A DNA stretch of 64,000 nucleotides, taken from Tamarix chinensis (lineage: Eukaryota > Streptophyta > Magnoliopsida > Caryophyllales > Tamaricaceae). The notes under the pieces were generated by a model. That model saw only the letters and a program-made list of their open reading frames with translations. It was not told the DNA's origin and did no database searches. Every line of letters starts with the position of its first letter. Position 1 is the first letter of the stretch. This document shows, in pieces, positions 61,606-64,000 of the stretch. The translations under genes and the position numbers were made by a program. Where the stretch lies: contig CM060175.1 of the NCBI GenBank assembly GCA_030549775.1, positions 79,268,245 to 79,332,244 on the forward strand, given 5' to 3'.

Positions 61606-62361
61606 CCTTTTATTTTGTTCTCTTATGTTTCGTGCCAAAAATTTCACACTCTGCCGCTTCCCTCTCGTACTCTCTTTCTATTGCGAACCCTTGCACCACC
61701 GCTCCGGCTCCTCTGAATTAAGGTAAACCGTCGCACCGCCATCTCTCCACCACCCCTCTGCCATTCTTGCGAACGTAGCCAGCATTTGTACCTTCGTCGT
61801 TGCCGTTCTCAACTTGTACGCCGTCGCTCCCTTTATGTATGTGTTGTTCTTCCTTCAATAATATTGCTTAATTTGTCTCTCTACTGATATGTATATATAT
61901 ATATAAATGGATGCATGTTGTACCGAAGATGTTGTGTTTGATGTGTTGTTCGAAAATCTGTCGTTCGATGTGTTGGTGAAAAAATTTGCTGTGGCCTTTT
62001 TGATTGTGGACCGACCGATACCTTATATATATATGTATATATATATATATATGTGTTTATAATCTATTTTATAAAAATATGTATTATTATTTTAAGAGAA
62101 TCCACAAGCCTAAAATATATATTATTATCATAAGATATGTACGTTCTAAGTATAAAATTAAGGTGTATATATTTTTTTAGCACTCACATTATTATATATG
62201 CAGATGATCATGTGTATTTATATGCTTTTTTTAATATATATTTTGTAAGACGTGTATGTTTGTTTTTCCGTAAAATGTGTGTTTATATGTGTTCTATTAT
62301 ATGTATATATATTTATAATATATTCATATATAAGATGTGTATATATAATCTTAAATAATTG

Positions 62362-62490
62362 TGGTTAGGGTTAGGGTTAGCTATAGGTTTAGGATCATTA
62401 TCTTATGAGGTTTAGTGTTATTTTTTATTATAATTTATTAGGGTTAATTATTGTTAGGGTTAGTGGGAGGGGGGAGGGTTAGGGTTTATC
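62362..62490 (+). repeat. Short TTAGGG-like cluster
   Basis: GGTTAGGGTTAGGGTTAG near 62365 and further GTTAGGGTTAG and GGTTAGGGTTT strings to about 62488, in the CACTA noncoding leader region. Too short and irregular to be a telomere relic with certainty. Confidence 0.5.
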
Positions 62491-62632
62491 GTTTATTATA
62501 TTAAATATAAACTAGGGCTATAAGGAAAAATCCTAAGGATAAGAGTATTGTGCCTGGGGAAAAGTTGAGGAGGTTGGTTGGGCATCGGTGTTGTGATCGA
62601 TAAAAATTAAATAGAGATGAATAATTGTGTAT

Positions 62633-62675
62633 AATAATAATAATAATAATAATAATAATCATCATCATCATATAA
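62633..62675. repeat. AAT then ATC microsatellite in the CACTA element
   Basis: A run of AAT triplets followed by CATCATCATCAT. Confidence 0.9.
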
Positions 62676-62994
62676 GATTTATTAGATTGTACTATATATA
62701 TATATATATTATCTTATTAATATCTACTTGATTTTACTATGCGTAGCTTGAATGATTTGATGATAGTTTGATGTTTAGCCAGTTTGTTAAATATATAACT
62801 AAAGATTATGTCCTTATTTTAAATAGTTTGATGTTGTTAGGTTTACATAGTTGGTTATGATCTGGTAGAATATATTTATGATTTGTCTAGCTAGTTGAAG
62901 ATCACTTTATATATTCTGTAATTTAGATCCTTTTAATTTCGAGAACAACCTTGATGATAAGATTTAGTGGTTCTCATTTGTAGGTAGTGATCAG

Positions 62995-63468
62995 ATGACA
63001 TACCCTCCACTGTATTTTCATATGGCGCCACATAGAGATGTACGGACTCATGTGATATGGTTATATAATGAGCTATGTCATTTGTACGTGAGTGGCTCAT
63101 CCTATCACCCCTTCCATTTCAGATCTTATCACCTTCTGTTGACCCTGCCTCAGATAGAGCCATGGGCATCGGCTACGTCTACTTTTTTGCAGTGGTTTGT
63201 CTACCACAGTGATGCACCACACCCGAGATTTATTGAGGGTGAGATGTTTGCTAGAGAGTATGATAGGATATCGAGAGAACTGATGGTCATCGATGACGAG
63301 TGGAGGTATCGTCATAGCTTGCCTCGGAGTATCCACCTCAGTTACCCTAGAGTATCCGTGAGTAGACTCTCATTTGATGATGTCAGGGATCAAATGATAT
63401 ATCGTGATGAGTGGACTTTTAGAGTTATAGTTTTTAGTCGGGCTCGACGAGGCTATCGGGGGATTTAG
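62995..63468 (+). CDS. CACTA accessory ORF, 157 aa, function unknown
   Basis: Uninterrupted frame between the subterminal region and the transposase, in the same orientation. The ATG at 62995 follows an acceptor-like TTTGTAG, so it may be a downstream exon of a longer gene. The protein is rich in Tyr, His, Arg and Trp, has no transmembrane segment or signal peptide, and ends with a basic patch (FSRARRGYRGI). The first half contains two Trp-rich stretches (HVIWLYNELCHLY, WASATSTFLQWF). I do not recognise a named domain. Its position suggests a TNPA-like or other accessory CACTA protein, but that rests on context only. The minus-strand frame at 63097-63336 is its shadow. Confidence 0.6.
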   Translation: MTYPPLYFHMAPHRDVRTHVIWLYNELCHLYVSGSSYHPFHFRSYHLLLTLPQIEPWASATSTFLQWFVYHSDAPHPRFIEGEMFAREYDRISRELMVIDDEWRYRHSLPRSIHLSYPRVSVSRLSFDDVRDQMIYRDEWTFRVIVFSRARRGYRGI

Positions 63469-63797
63469 TTTTAGATATGAGTTTTCGTTTTTTAGGCATT
63501 TGAGTTGTAGCAACATTTTGATGTATATAGTGCTGCTATTGCTTAAATCTTGTAGTATGCATATCTTTTGTAAATTGAACTATTAATTGTATAATATTTT
63601 GCTACGTTTGTATGTATGCATATATATATAATGAACTCTTTGTAAGTATGAGGAGTTTCATTGATCAGCATTAATATAATTTTGGAAACTTGTTAGCATG
63701 ATTCGTATAATTTTGAAAATTATTATACTTATAATTCAATTGATTTTTAATATATAATTAATTACTTTCATGTGGGATATATCTAGATTCAAATAAT

Positions 63798-64000
63798 ATG
63801 GATCGGAAATGGTTGTATGCAAATCGTCTGTCTAGAGAATATAACGAAGGAGTGGAGTTTTTCATCAAGTTTGCAGTTGAACATGCTCGGGACAATAGTA
63901 GAATAGTCTGTCCTTGTTTGAAGTGTGCTTATATTCAGCGTGTCAACGCTAATGATTTGAGAGATCATTTATTTGTGTATGGAATTGATACAAGCTACAC
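63798..64000 (+). CDS. CACTA TNP2-type transposase, N-terminal transposase-associated domain, 3'-truncated by window edge
   Basis: The frame from the ATG at 63798 reads MDRKWLYANRLSREYNEGVE, then FFIKFAVEHARD and VCPCLKCAYIQRVNANDLRDHL, and is open to the last base (67 complete codons). This is the plant transposase-associated domain found at the start of TNP2-type En/Spm transposases: MDxSWM..R.S.EY..GV..F..FA, then a CPCxxC zinc-binding pair, a basic segment and DHL...GF..Y. The Cys pair is intact and no stop is seen. The catalytic part should lie beyond the window. Together with the intact terminus this suggests a recently active, potentially autonomous element. Confidence 0.85.
   Translation, partial: MDRKWLYANRLSREYNEGVEFFIKFAVEHARDNSRIVCPCLKCAYIQRVNANDLRDHLFVYGIDTSY

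Larger units (their letters stand above)
61249..64000 (+). mobile_element. CACTA (En/Spm-like) transposon, left part, continues past the window
   Basis: Begins with CACTACTACGGAAACAGG, a canonical CACTA terminus, inserted in LTR B4 (preceding bases AAA are the candidate 3-bp duplication). It is followed by a hairpin-rich subterminal region (61330-61605), a leader-like stretch (61620-61850), AT-rich DNA, an accessory ORF (62995-63468) and the start of a TNP2-type transposase (63798 onward). It is the youngest insertion at this end and appears undamaged as far as it goes. Confidence 0.9.

Noticed and set aside
62362..62490. Interstitial telomere
   Set aside because: Only a few irregular TTAGGG units rather than the common plant TTTAGGG, inside a transposon leader.

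Overview
This window is repeat-dense nuclear DNA of a flowering plant. The evidence is a spliced plant purple acid phosphatase gene and typical plant transposons: Ty3/gypsy, hAT, CACTA, and plant-mobile-domain and OTU protease reading frames. The species cannot be read from the sequence. I see only one host gene, the 3' part of a PAP16-type purple acid phosphatase at 1-2677. Almost everything after about 3 kb is transposon-derived. No tRNA, rRNA, CRISPR array or bacterial-type operon was seen. Layout: 1-2677 holds the last five exons of the PAP16-like gene. 3.0-15.8 kb is a decayed retrotransposon region: LTR promoter-like DNA, gag, pol and minus-strand remnants, interrupted at 4482-9830 by a 5.35 kb solo LTR. 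18.4-23.0 kb is a second giant solo LTR. 23.46-23.78 kb is a hAT zinc-finger fragment. 24.55-41.89 kb is a nested block: two related LTRs in inverted orientation share one 5-bp target duplication, a 5.2 kb LTR is inserted in the right arm, and a 4.9 kb LTR is inserted in that. 43-53 kb holds a broken plant-mobile-domain gene (+) facing a broken OTU-protease gene (-), with another 4.9 kb LTR inside the first. 55.3-58.0 kb is a decayed hAT transposase whose last reading frame stops in the first codon of another giant LTR. That LTR is cut at 61249 by the left end of a CACTA element, which runs off the window with six MYB-like hairpins, an accessory ORF and the start of a TNP2-type transposase. 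The most notable feature is the set of giant LTRs without internal coding DNA, which I group as families A, B and C. All begin TGTAA or TGAAA followed by a CCCCAAAATTT-like stretch, and end in TTTTGGGG...CA. They share one layout in sense orientation: AT-rich start, a 0.7-1.2 kb C/T-only-like block, a short hairpin (followed in family B by a near-perfect splice donor), family-specific tandem or microsatellite arrays, a repeated GATCCACCGG...ATAATAGTGG module, and a conserved 3' end. Four copies have perfect 5-bp target duplications and one has a 4/5 match. They behave like solo LTRs of a LARD-like or Ogre-like giant-LTR element; no internal region is present, so the autonomous partner is unknown.
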